This document shows positions 55,084 to 64,000 of a stretch of 64,000 bases of DNA, in pieces. Position numbers and translations under genes: made by a program. Each line of letters begins with the position of its first letter. The stretch's first letter is position 1. The notes under the pieces were generated by a model. That model saw only the letters and a list, made by a program, of their open reading frames with translations. It made no database searches and had not been told where the DNA came from. Source of the stretch: Pseudofabraea citricarpa (taxonomy: Eukaryota; Ascomycota; Leotiomycetes; Helotiales; Dermateaceae); assembly GCA_029641185.1 (NCBI GenBank), contig JAPWGK010000031.1, positions 372,001 through 436,000 on the forward strand. Direction: 5' to 3'.

Positions 55084-56391
55084 ATGGCAACTGTAACCAT
55101 TTCCGACATTATCCTGACCCCTACGGAGATAGTGGTATGCCGAATATCTAGAAACCAATAATTGTTCAAGCTGACAGACCTCCAGAAAGGTGACCGTATC
55201 ATCGAGAGCAATGGCAAAGTCAAGTCAGTCCCGAAACCCTCAGTACCAAGAGACCAGGGCTGATGGCACAACTGCAGACCTCACACGGCAAAGCCCGACG
55301 AGATTACTCTGATCCAGTACACACCTGAATTCGGCGAGTTGATAGGAGAAGCACCAGCACACTCTCTGCTTGTCACGACAAGCGGCGCAACCAACAATCC
55401 CTTCTTCCACGAAGCATGCGTCTACCTCCCCGCTCACGAAGAGCTCTACATTACATCGAATCTTTTGCAGTCCTCCAAGAGCTCGAACCTCCCCACGATC
55501 CTTATCTCGCGCCTCAAACTCCAACGCACCGATCGCCTGAGCGGGGAGAATAATGTACATACGGTAGAATGGGTCAAGATGCGAGCGCCGCCTAGTATCG
55601 ACATGCCGAACGGTGGAGTCAATTACAAAGACGGCATTCTCTTCTGTGCCCAGGGCTCCCTGCAAGCAGGCACAGGTGGAATCTATTATATGCCACGTGG
55701 AGCACCACCGCAAGCCATGATAACAAATTTCCATGGCCGTGATTTCAACTCAGTGAATGATGTTGTCGTGGCTACGGACGGGTCTATCTGGTTTACAGAT
55801 CCTGTCTATGGCCACGAGCAGGATTTCCGGCCGCAGCCAAAACTTCCCAATCAGGTCTATCGGTTTGATCCGAGCGATGGGGATCTAAGAGTTGTTGCTG
55901 ATGGGTTCGGGCGACCGAATGGGATCTGTTTTAGTCCGGATGAGAAGATTGTCTATATCACGGATACCGATCACATCCACGGTGATGGGAGTAAAGATCC
56001 CAAAAGGTGAGTTTCCCCAATATCCTGAATATACACAAGAGAGAGAAAACCAATCATCTAATCAAACACAAGACCCGCAACTATCTATGCCTTTGATGTT
56101 CTCATCTCCTCTGGCGCACCTTTCCTCATCAACAGACGAGTCTTCGCCTTTGCCGCCGTCGGCTTCCCAGACGGCATCAAATGCGACGTGCACGGGAACG
56201 TCTACTCAGGATGCGGTGATGGGATCGAAGTATGGAATGCACGCGGGACACTGATTGGACGAATTCTCGTCCACGGCGGCGTAGCCAATTTCTGTTTCGG
56301 GCGGGAAGGCGAGCTGTTCGTGTGCGCGGAGCAGAAGCTGTGGCGAGTACAGCTAAAGCGCACGACGAGAGGTGCACTGCTTGGCATATGA
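55084..56391 (+). CDS. SMP-30/gluconolactonase-like beta-propeller protein
   Basis: The clear body spans about 55278 to 56391: EITLIQYTPEFGELIGEAP, HEACVYLPAHEELYITSN, a strand with GGVNYKDGILFCAQG, then NSVNDVVVATDGSIWFTDPVYG and DGFGRPNGICFSPDEKIVYITDTD, all hallmarks of SMP-30/regucalcin/gluconolactonase propellers with metal-binding Asn/Asp. After intron 56007-56072, it continues GFPDGIKCDVHGNVYSGCGDG to the stop. The 5' end is tentative: ATG 55084 begins MATVTISDIILTPTEIV; an intron ending near 55178 and another (GTCAGT donor, CTGATG branch, CTGCAG acceptor at 55277) would link it in phase, but the first would be only about 36 bp, which is too short to be trusted. Likely function is hydrolysis of a lactone, sugar-derived or otherwise. 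No signal peptide is visible in this model. Confidence 0.82.
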
Positions 56392-56984
56392 AGTAAGGCA
56401 TCTGCACATTTTCCTCCATCGAAGAGAAGAAGAGTTAGAAATGTGGTTGCCAAGGATCGGGTGGGGTGATAAGTCGAGCTCCCAAGAATCCCCAAGCACA
56501 TTGAGTTCCGGATACCCTTCTTGGGACTTGCTTGGATTTGGATGCTTTTGAGTGCTTCTCTCACGTGCGAGATGAGACTTGTGGATCGTTGGGCCATGGC
56601 ACCACCAGATATTCCTATTCTGCGTACGCCCTTCGCCATTAGTGCGTTCCCGTCAGGCCATGACGTTGGAGGGGTTCTTGGGACTGGAGGCACAAGAGAT
56701 AGAACGAAGTTCAGAAAAGCTCGGCGTACATATCTACACAGTCATACATACCCATCCCGTACCACAGAAAGAAAATCAAGGGAAGTAGAAGAAGAGATAA
56801 AACAAAAACCAAGGAACTTGCTCTCATTTTTGGTTTCCTCCTGTTGCAATCCCATCTATCTTTCTCTCGTCTTCAAAAACTCCATATCTGAACCTAATCC
56901 TTCACTCACTCACTCACTCACTCAGTCACTCAACCCACCTTGATATATCTACCTACCTACTTACCTATCCACCAAGAGAGAAGG
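56392..56984. other. Intergenic gap with a (CACT)n run
   Basis: About 590 bp. It holds a (CACT)n microsatellite at 56902-56930 just before the next ATG and is pyrimidine-rich, typical of a fungal leader. Nothing else seen. Confidence 0.5.
56902..56930. repeat. (CACT)n microsatellite in the 5' leader
   Basis: Seven near-perfect tetranucleotide units with one interruption (CAGT), about 55-80 bp before the ATG of the SDR gene. Confidence 0.9.
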
Positions 56985-58021
56985 ATGCCAGAAAATAAAA
57001 ACTCCCCCATAATCCTCGTCACCGGCGCCAACAGAGGCATCGGCTACAACATCATCCAATCGACCGCCCAACGTCTACCGGACGCAACATATATCCTCGG
57101 GTGCCGGTCCTCAAAGCGAGGTCACGAAGCCGTCGCGTCGCTTCAGAAACGCGGCATCACAGCACCGCTCGGCGTGCTCGAACTCGACGTCGACGACGAC
57201 AACAGCATCTGCCTCGCGGTGTCTCTGTTGCGGAAGAGGTTTGGGAGGGTAGATGGTACGTATTTTCCACATGTATATTTTCATATATCTTTTCCTCTTC
57301 TCCTGATTTTTGCTTTGGGGGGAATTATTTTGAGATTTGATGATGTCTTCCTCGAGTTTCTTTACTTGTACATGTATATATATTTATACATGAATCTGCC
57401 AATTCTCCCCTATTCCGCACCTAGGTACCTAACTAAAAAAAAAAAAAAACAGTCCTCATCAACGCCGCATCCCTAACCCTCCCGCCCTTCCACCCCTCTT
57501 CCCCCTCCTCATCCTCCTCCTTCTCGTCTTCCCCAAAAGCAAGCAAGAAGAACAGCAGCCACCAGCAGCACTCCGTGCACACGTCGACCCAGGACCTGTC
57601 GCACCTGCGGACGACATACGCCCAGACGCTGTCGACGAACCTGACATCAGTCGCGTGCCTCAGCCAGGCCTTCCTGCCCCTCCTGCACTCGTCGATCCTC
57701 CCCCTTCCCAAGATCATAAACCTCTCTCTCTCTTCTCTTTCGACGGCAGCAGATAGAGATTGCCCTACTAGTTATCTGGTTTCGAAATTGGCTCTGGAGG
57801 CTTTTTCGGCCGATTTGAGAGAGAGGACGTGGGCGGAGTGTGAGGTTTATGTTGTTAGACCTGGGAAAGAAGAGGAGGAGGGAGAGGATGGGAATGGGAA
57901 TCTGAATGGGAATGAGGTTGATGCCGTTGTGAGGCTGGTTGAGGCGAGGGAGGGTGAGTATAGGACAGCGTTGGGTTGGGAGGTTGCGGAAAAGGGGCAG
58001 ATGAGAGAGATTGGTTTATGA
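56985..58021 (+). CDS. Short-chain dehydrogenase/reductase (SDR)
   Basis: Two exons (56985-57255 and 57453-58021; 197-bp intron with GTACGT donor and an A-rich stretch before CAG) give 279 residues. Classical SDR landmarks: ILVTGANRGIGYN (TGxxxGIG), LELDVDDDNSI, VLINAA across the splice, and SYLVSKLALEAF, the YxxxK active site. NLSLSSLSTA just before it supplies the Ser. A Ser-rich insertion of about 40 residues (PSSPSSSSSFSSSP) follows the NAA motif. The C-terminal part (VYVVRPGKEEEEGEDGNG) has an acidic/Gly-Asn insertion. Substrate unknown. Confidence 0.88.
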
Positions 58022-58273
58022 ATGCCTTTTTTGTTCTTCACTCTCTGTTTATTTGTAAACGATTTAGTTGCCTGAGTGGGTTTGAGGTGAGGATGGAATA
58101 GATTCAAGTTAATCATGTGGGTTAAAGTGTTGGCGTTATATACCTATATTATTGAATAAGAGTGATGGCCAGGCTGCTTCAGTCTATATACTTGTTGACA
58201 TTGGGATATCTTCTATCTAATTATAATACAAGTCGTTTTTATACAATAACTCTAATATACAACACACCTGAAT

Positions 58274-60130
58274 CTAATTACTGCCGTCTTTCTTTCCGTC
58301 GTCTTCTCCATGGTGTGTATCCTTGGTAGCCTCTTTAGCCTCCGAGGTAAAGTCTTCTGCTTCTGTCAAAGGCTGCGAATCCACGTCTTTGCCATCCTCA
58401 TGATTTTGAGGCTCGCCTCCCCAATCATCTCTTTCCTCGTCTTCCTCAGCATCAGCCTGCAGTAGATCCGCTGCATTGGTCAAGAATGGTGCCTCTTCTT
58501 CACTCTCGTTTTGTGCCTCGGCATTCTGTTCGTAAACACCAGGCATGTATCGAGCGTACCGCTTTTGAGCGATAGCATAATCTTGTTCAGCTTTTTGTTT
58601 TCGCTCTTCGTCACTCAAAGGACCACCCTGCGATTCCAACTCCTCCCTAGCAGCGGCAAGCAGACTCTGCGCGTTTGTTGCAAATGCTTTGTTGTTATCG
58701 TATTCCAGTAAAGGATTTTCTTGGTTCTCTGACTCGAGCTCCTTCAAAAACCGCTCGTGCATGCGAGTGCTCAATTTTGAGACTCCGCAGTTGATTGGGT
58801 GGTTATGGATTGGCCAGCCATTTACAAGTCTGATGGCTCGTTTGGCATCGGCACTGTTCGCCATAATGACGAACCCATATTTTCTCGATGTGCCATTGGG
58901 ATTCCGAGCGATCATAGCTTTGACGAAAGGTGAGAGGCCGTGGAATATGAACAAAAGATGACGCTCCTCCACCCGTGAGGAAAGATTGCCTACGAAGATA
59001 ACAGACTCTCGGGGTGGGAAAGGCTCTCCAGGTTCAGGAGTGAACACAAAACCATCCGGATATAGTCGAGCAACCGAATACCTTACTGCGGACAACACTT
59101 CCTTTCGTGCTTGCAAATCGAGTTCTTCGTCGCTTGTCATAAATTCCTTTGGTGGAAGATGGGGAACATTCAATTCATTTAGTCGTTTATTAATCGCTTC
59201 GGCTTGCTTTTTGACCAGCACCAACGCAGCTCTAGCATTTGCAGCATTCATATCTGCCACGGATTTCTGTTTTAAGGTGTTCCAGATTTCCATTATTATT
59301 TGATTCTTTTGCCCCACCCACGACGTTGGCGCATTTTCAGAGGGTAAAATTGGAAGAGGCGTCGGCGCAGGGGGAGGAGGAGGAGGTGGTGGTGGTGGTG
59401 GTGGAGCTGGAGTTGGAGCTGGAGCTTGCACTTCTTTTTTCTCCTCATATTCAGGACACGCCAAACAGACTGCTGTAGCATAGTCCGAATCATGGCTTAT
59501 AGAGATCTTGACCATCTGTGCATCGTCCCAGTTGTTCGAGTGCTCCTTCTTGATCAGAGCTATCGGAGCCTGAAGTCTACCATCAGGTCGCCGTTCTTGT
59601 TTGAGGATGGCGACATCGCGATAAGTGAGCTTGCGCTTGGGAGACTGGTGAGCTTTAATTGCAGCTTCTTTAGCTGCAAACCTAAGACAGCATCAGCAGG
59701 GCCAACGGAATATATACTGGGAACAAACGTACCGCCCAGCTACAAACTGCGCATAACGGTCAAGTGCTGCATTGGCAGACTTCTCAACCTTAGCCAGCTG
59801 CTGGCCCAGATTATGTGCGATCACCCAATCCTGATTATCACGGTCGACGACCTCGCCCCGGCCTAGTTTCTGCCTTCCTGCTCGTAACTCGGCCGTCCGT
59901 TGGTCCAGCGCTTTCCTCTGCTTCAGCAAGTCATCCCATCTCGACAATTGAGTCAACAAGTCAGGATAGGGCTGAACGTGTATCTGCTGCTTCTCCTCCT
60001 CTGTGAAAATCCTGTCCACAAAGCGTCGCCCATGTCCTATCCCAGTTTTGTGACCAAGGATGGCCCGTATCCGTGAGATTCTGCAGATGTCGTTGCCAAT
60101 ATTGATGGGGAAAGGAAATGGTCGTGGCAT
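58274..60130 (-). CDS. Holo-ACP synthase (AcpS-type PPTase) fused to an RNA-recognition motif
   Basis: Two exons (60130-59733 and 59681-58274; intron 59682-59732, GTACGT/TCTTAG) giving 601 residues in one frame. Residues ~7-210 are an AcpS-type phosphopantetheinyl transferase: INIGNDICRISRI (the DxCxxxRI-like motif with the metal-binding Asp), RRFVDRIFTEEE, FAAKEAAIKA (residues 134-143) and VKISISHDSDYATAVCLA (about 190-207). This attaches 4'-phosphopantetheine to an acyl carrier protein, probably the mitochondrial one. Then a polyproline linker (about 219-245) and a helical region lead to an RRM at about 360-435: VIFVGNLSS (RNP2) and KYGFVIMA (RNP1). The acidic C-terminus (EEDEERDDWGGEP) resembles RNA-binding proteins. 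The fusion is uninterrupted by stops; whether it is a single mRNA needs a transcript. A bicistronic or missed-intron model is the alternative. Confidence 0.85.
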
Positions 60131-60977
60131 CGCTGTTGGAAAGGCATTTTGAATGTGCTGCTATCAAATCGCGTCAGGATATTTTGACGTCTGTTGCCAC
60201 AGGGGTCTGCGGGCGCTAATCATGTGGGTATGGCGGGGTCGCTTTCTGATGTTCCCGAAGGACTACATCACGAGCTTTGGTTTTCAAGGGTGCTAATCGG
60301 CTCCGATTTAACGTCTGTGTTCTTTTTTGTTGCCGTATTCTTATGATTTCAATAAGATGAGTTTGACTGCCTTGTGAAGCTCAATATGAAAATATACATA
60401 ATTGATATATCGTTGGTTAGAATACTTACCTACTTGCCTCTACGTGTAACAATCGCATCCTTTTTGTTCACTATCCTTTAACGATTCTAAGGTGTTCCCT
60501 AGTTTAACAACTTAGAACAATTATATTAAATATAATGGCTGTTCGGGGTATGTTTTTTGTTTCCGGATATCTGTGGAAAATTAAATATTATTGAATCGGC
60601 GACGGTTCCCACACGCCCCCAGTTTGAAAAGGAAAATAAAAAGGTGACCTGGCACGGACGAGACACTTGCTAGTTTTCTAAAATGAACAATTGGCATTTT
60701 ATTTGTAGGAATCTACTATCTGAAGAAAGCTCCAAAACCCACACCGACCCGAAACTCTCTTGCAAGAAATGCATTTTGGCAAGCAATAAAGTGGAGTGGT
60801 ATCAAAACGACCATCAGCAGAAATCATTCCCGAAAGCAACGTCGCAAAAAGCAAATTTCCGTAGCAACATCATCTCCTTCATCCATACGCAGCATACCCC
60901 CCCGCAAATTCCATTCTTGGTTCTGGTCTCTGTAGTCAATTAATTTCACCTTGGACTTGGAGACCATGACCATATCT
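60131..60977. other. Intergenic gap
   Basis: About 850 bp, AT-rich in the middle. The ORF at 60683-60943 is unconvincing. It includes the promoter of the AcpS-RRM gene. Confidence 0.5.
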
Positions 60978-62006
60978 CTAGTTGTCATCCAAGAGGGGAG
61001 CTCTCTCTTGATCTGGCTCGACAACCTGTCCTTCACGTCTGAAGCTGACCTCCTTGCCAAAGATACCCGGAACAGCGATGACTAAGGTTGCAACAAAGAG
61101 CGTTGCCATGATAGTGAAAGCAAAGATCCATTGGAAAGCGATCGCCTTGATGAAGAATTGATGGACTCCGAGTCCCGCGGTCAAGATGCTGAGTGCGAAA
61201 CCCATGGTATAGTCCTGATAAGTTGTTAGTCTGGCACGGATTTAACTGTTAGAGGATGGCAAACCTTGAAAGTAACGAGGAAGAACAATCCGTAGACCAA
61301 GATACCCCAGATAGCAATATTGGCTAGGATGCGAGCTGCAAGAGAGCTTGCATGGACAGCGATAGCTCCATTCCAGTACAGAGCCACAAAGTTCCAAGCA
61401 AGTGGTCCAGAGACGACTGGAATGTGAATAAATCGTGGATGGGTATTATGGCGGAAATAGAGGGCAGAAAGGTTGAAGAAGTTCACGATCAAGATGAGCT
61501 CAGACCAGACATGGTGACCACGGACGAAAAGCATAACCCATCCAAACAAAAGCAAATTGCTGAAGATGAAGTGGCTGCCTACACCTGCAGCTGCGTTGAC
61601 ATAATCGCTGTTTGCAGAGAAGAGCTGCCAGACGTAGCCAATCTGCGAGATGAACAGAACAATCCTAATGGTTGTAAGCACATGTGTGTGGAGGCCAAGA
61701 ACGCTGTACATACCAGTAAATGGAAGTGATGATGGAGTTCAAGGCAAATGGAGTGGGATAATGGGTATTGACGCCCCAGATGGTGTGACGCAGAGCTTTG
61801 TGGTCATCGTGGGGAACGTTGAAGGTGTAGTAGAAGCTGGTAACCACAAGGAGCAGCCAACTGAGGATGGTGAGGATCTTGTAGGTCCACACGGCAGCTG
61901 GAGAGTGAGACTCTCTCTGGGAGAAGGGGTTTACTGTGAAGCCATGTCAGCGCAATTGTAAACAGGATTCCAGTATGGAGGACATACCTTGGTGAAAGTT
62001 GGCCAT
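60978..62006 (-). CDS. DUF1774-type multi-pass membrane protein
   Basis: Four exons: 62006-61988 (19 nt, MANFHQ), 61933-61714, 61664-61265 and 61214-60978; introns 49-54 bp with good sites, all in phase, 291 residues. The sequence follows a fungal DUF1774 family: NPFSQRESHSP, LTILSWLLLVVTSFYYTF, THYPTPFALNSIITSIYW, IGYVWQLFSANSDYVNAAAG, SALYFRHNTHPRFIHIPVVSGP, WNFVALYWNGAIAVHA, and the final VPGIFGKEVSFRREGQVVEP. About eight hydrophobic helices are predicted, and the tail ends ERAPLLDDN. The protein probably sits in an internal membrane or the plasma membrane; its function is unknown. The tiny first exon explains why the N-terminus is missed by simple ORF finding. Confidence 0.88.
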
Positions 62007-63594
62007 CTTGACGGGGGCAAGGCTGTCGCAACCAGATGAGTATTATCTGAGCCTGTAGCACACACACAGGATTTGACACAATCAGAGTCTTGATCGGGAG
62101 GCTATGAAGGCAGTGAGTTCAGCTCTAAAAAGCGCAGCTGGAATGTTCGTCCTACAGCAAGACTGTTGAAGATGGAAGAAAGAAAAAGGAGGAGGGTGAA
62201 AAAAGATCTGGGACTTAGTGGAAGCCAACCAAAGAGGCAGTAGCTGCCAGGATCCAAGCAGGCCAGGAAGCTAGGAAGCTAGGAAGCTGGGAAGCCAGGG
62301 AAGCCAGGGAAGCCAGCACGTTCGGACCAGGTTGTGACGTACCAGAACAAGTCGTACTGTATGTGGTATGTATGTGGCATTTAATATTGTGGCCCCCTCC
62401 CCCCTCTTGCGAGCTGTCAGGCACTTCTCAACCCCGCATTAAACGCCAGCCTATGGGATTTTCAAATGTCGTTCCGTCAGTAGCCACATTCCCTCACATT
62501 CCCTACCACCTATTTCTTCTGCTGCCACTGTTGCAACACCACATTGCATCTCTAGACTGACGACGATCAACAGGAAAACAGCACGGATTGCTGCGGAGCG
62601 CCCTCGTTCCCCGATTGCACTCAACCTCCGCCACCAATATTGTCAAGTACAGTACGTTGGACAGACAGAAACATCATGTTTCATGGCTTTACGTGCAACA
62701 AGCAGAGCAAGAGCTGTGGCAATTCGCTCTGCCGCTTCCCCGCAATTCCTATTTCGTGATGGGCATCTCATCTCTGCAGATCAGCTGGTGCGACTCGGGC
62801 ATTTTCCTGGTGCTTTATTGCTCCAATTCTCACGTATCATGCCATTGATCACCTTAACCCACCCACCGCTAAGACCTGATCGCTCACACAACATCTTGGC
62901 TGGGGATGGCGTACACAAGGACGGAAGAGAGCTAGCATGGCCTCAATTATGCTCGGAGGGTACGCAGCTCCTCGTCAGGCGACGAGCTGGTGAAGGTTAT
63001 TGACTTTGGCACACCTTTAAGGGTACAGCCTTGCATCCGGACACCGGGCCAGGCCAGGGTGCCTAGTGATTCCACGATTCTTCTCACCGACACCGGTTGC
63101 TTGAGTTACCATCACAAGCAACGCAGTATCTGATGGCGGAGGGGCGGGTGCAGACAACAAGACAACAAGCTCGGAGGGTGACGTAGAAGGGGGTTTCTGA
63201 GCGACTTTTCAACCTGCGACGAGTGGATCCCGTACGAGTGCATCAGGAATTGAGAGTCTCATGCCATGGGCTGATCAGTTCTAGCCGCCCGCAGCACGCA
63301 GGTGCTGGAATAATGAATGATACAGTGCAGTACGGTGGTGCTCTTGAAAGACTGCGCCACAGTGTGGTGGTCCGAGGTGTGGCACAAACCAGGCACGACA
63401 GAATGACGAATTCAGGCTGATCCGTGGAGCTCCTGCTATCGGATCATCCCGCGGCTCGTTGCTTCAGTGAAGCTCTGTTGTGTACCGTATCCCAAGCACC
63501 AAACTTCCCGTGCTCACCTCTGACTAACCACTATTGAACAATATTCCCTCACCAGAACATCCGACTAGAGCTTGTCTCAGGCCATTCAATCAAT
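62007..63594. other. Intergenic region of about 1.6 kb
   Basis: Between the divergent DUF1774 and aminopeptidase genes. The left part carries a short GGAAGC-rich tandem repeat at about 62262-62316; the right part is pyrimidine-rich. ORFs in between (62588-62848, 62683-63003, 63223-63420) resemble nothing. Confidence 0.5.
62262..62316. repeat. Short tandem repeat of GGAAGC[CT][AG]G units
   Basis: Six or so imperfect copies of an 8- to 9-bp unit (AGCTAGGA then AGCCAGGGA). It lies upstream of the DUF1774 start, outside any ORF I accept. Confidence 0.8.
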
Positions 63595-64000
63595 ATGAAG
63601 CTTACCAACGTCTCGTTGTTGGCCTTATCGGCCTCTGTTATCAGTGCACGCTTTGTGGAGAAGCATGAGGTCGACCAGATAGCCATCAACAATATCCAGG
63701 ATGAGGAGCGTTTCTTGATAGAACTATCTCCAGGAGAGACACAATGGGTCACCGAAGAAGAGAAGTGGGAGCTTCGCAGAGTATGTACGACTTCAAAGCT
63801 GCGGTAAGGATGCTAATCTCTTCGACAGAATGGCCAGAACTTTATGGACATCACCGACACGCACGATCTAGGTTCTATCTATGCGAAGGCTGCGAAGAAG
63901 GCCCCGAAGTTCCCCAAAAAGCCTGTGCTTCAAGAGGAGCTGGCTCCCTTGATCAAGAATCTCTCGAAATCCGGCATGAAAGACCATCTCGAGACCTTTA
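63595..64000 (+). CDS. lap1: Secreted leucine aminopeptidase (M28E, LAP1-like), 5' part
   Basis: The first exon 63595-63780 encodes a signal peptide ([18 protein letters not shown]) and a propeptide containing [23 protein letters not shown]. The intron 63781-63828 (GTATGT donor, GCTAAT branch, GACAG acceptor) joins to [19 protein letters not shown], then [22 protein letters not shown] and MKDHLETF, where the window ends. This matches the propeptide region of fungal leucine aminopeptidase 1 (zinc-dependent M28). The enzyme is secreted and releases N-terminal residues from peptides. The zinc ligands lie beyond the window. Confidence 0.9.

Noticed and set aside
61352..61961. Plus-strand ORFs over the DUF1774 gene
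   Set aside because: Antisense shadows of a four-exon membrane protein with consistent family motifs.

Overview
This looks like a nuclear window from a filamentous ascomycete (Pezizomycotina; my best guess, from remembered family resemblance only, is Leotiomycetes/Helotiales). Reasons: many short introns (about 46-60 bp, a few longer) with GTRNGT-type donors and CTRAY branch points; pyrimidine-rich leaders; typical fungal families (Zn2Cys6 regulator, GH15 glucoamylase, DUF1774 membrane protein, APC permease, M28 aminopeptidase); and genes on both strands with no operon logic. Exon structures below were assembled by hand; nearly all close in phase with recognisable splice signals.

Layout. 0-16 kb: 3' end of a CAP/SCP secreted protein, an intronless unknown protein, a long two-domain (GT31-like plus GT32-like) membrane glycosyltransferase, a secreted GH15 glucoamylase, a GT2 processive polysaccharide synthase interrupted by one stop codon at the W of its QxxRW motif, and an acyltransferase-3 protein. 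16-27 kb: Rad4/XPC, divergent from an MDP-1-type phosphatase; a GNAT acetyltransferase; an eight-exon amino-acid/choline-type permease; and a Cuz1-like AN1 zinc-finger protein. 27-34 kb: a penicillin-acyltransferase-like Ntn hydrolase, a second GNAT, a Zn2Cys6 regulator convergent with an MDR oxidoreductase. 34-47 kb: gene-poor, with an F-box-type pseudogene, two tiny candidate genes and an 873-residue C2H2 finger protein. 47-64 kb: two convergent mitochondrial membrane-protein genes (one MTP18-like), a PRISE/SDR-type reductase, ATP synthase subunit k, an SMP-30/gluconolactonase-like protein, an SDR, an AcpS phosphopantetheinyl transferase fused to an RRM, a DUF1774 membrane protein and the 5' end of a leucine aminopeptidase.

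The most unusual signal is non-coding. A short motif, CGAYNTGCAACA, occurs at least 15 times between 43,032 and 45,947, and in three further (two degenerate) copies at 34,975-35,243. Every copy I found is in the same orientation. Part of the array lies in ~86-bp tandem units and part in ~143-175-bp units, while other copies share nothing but the motif. I know of no described element matching it; a reiterated RNA or protein-binding site in an unannotated transcript is one hypothesis.
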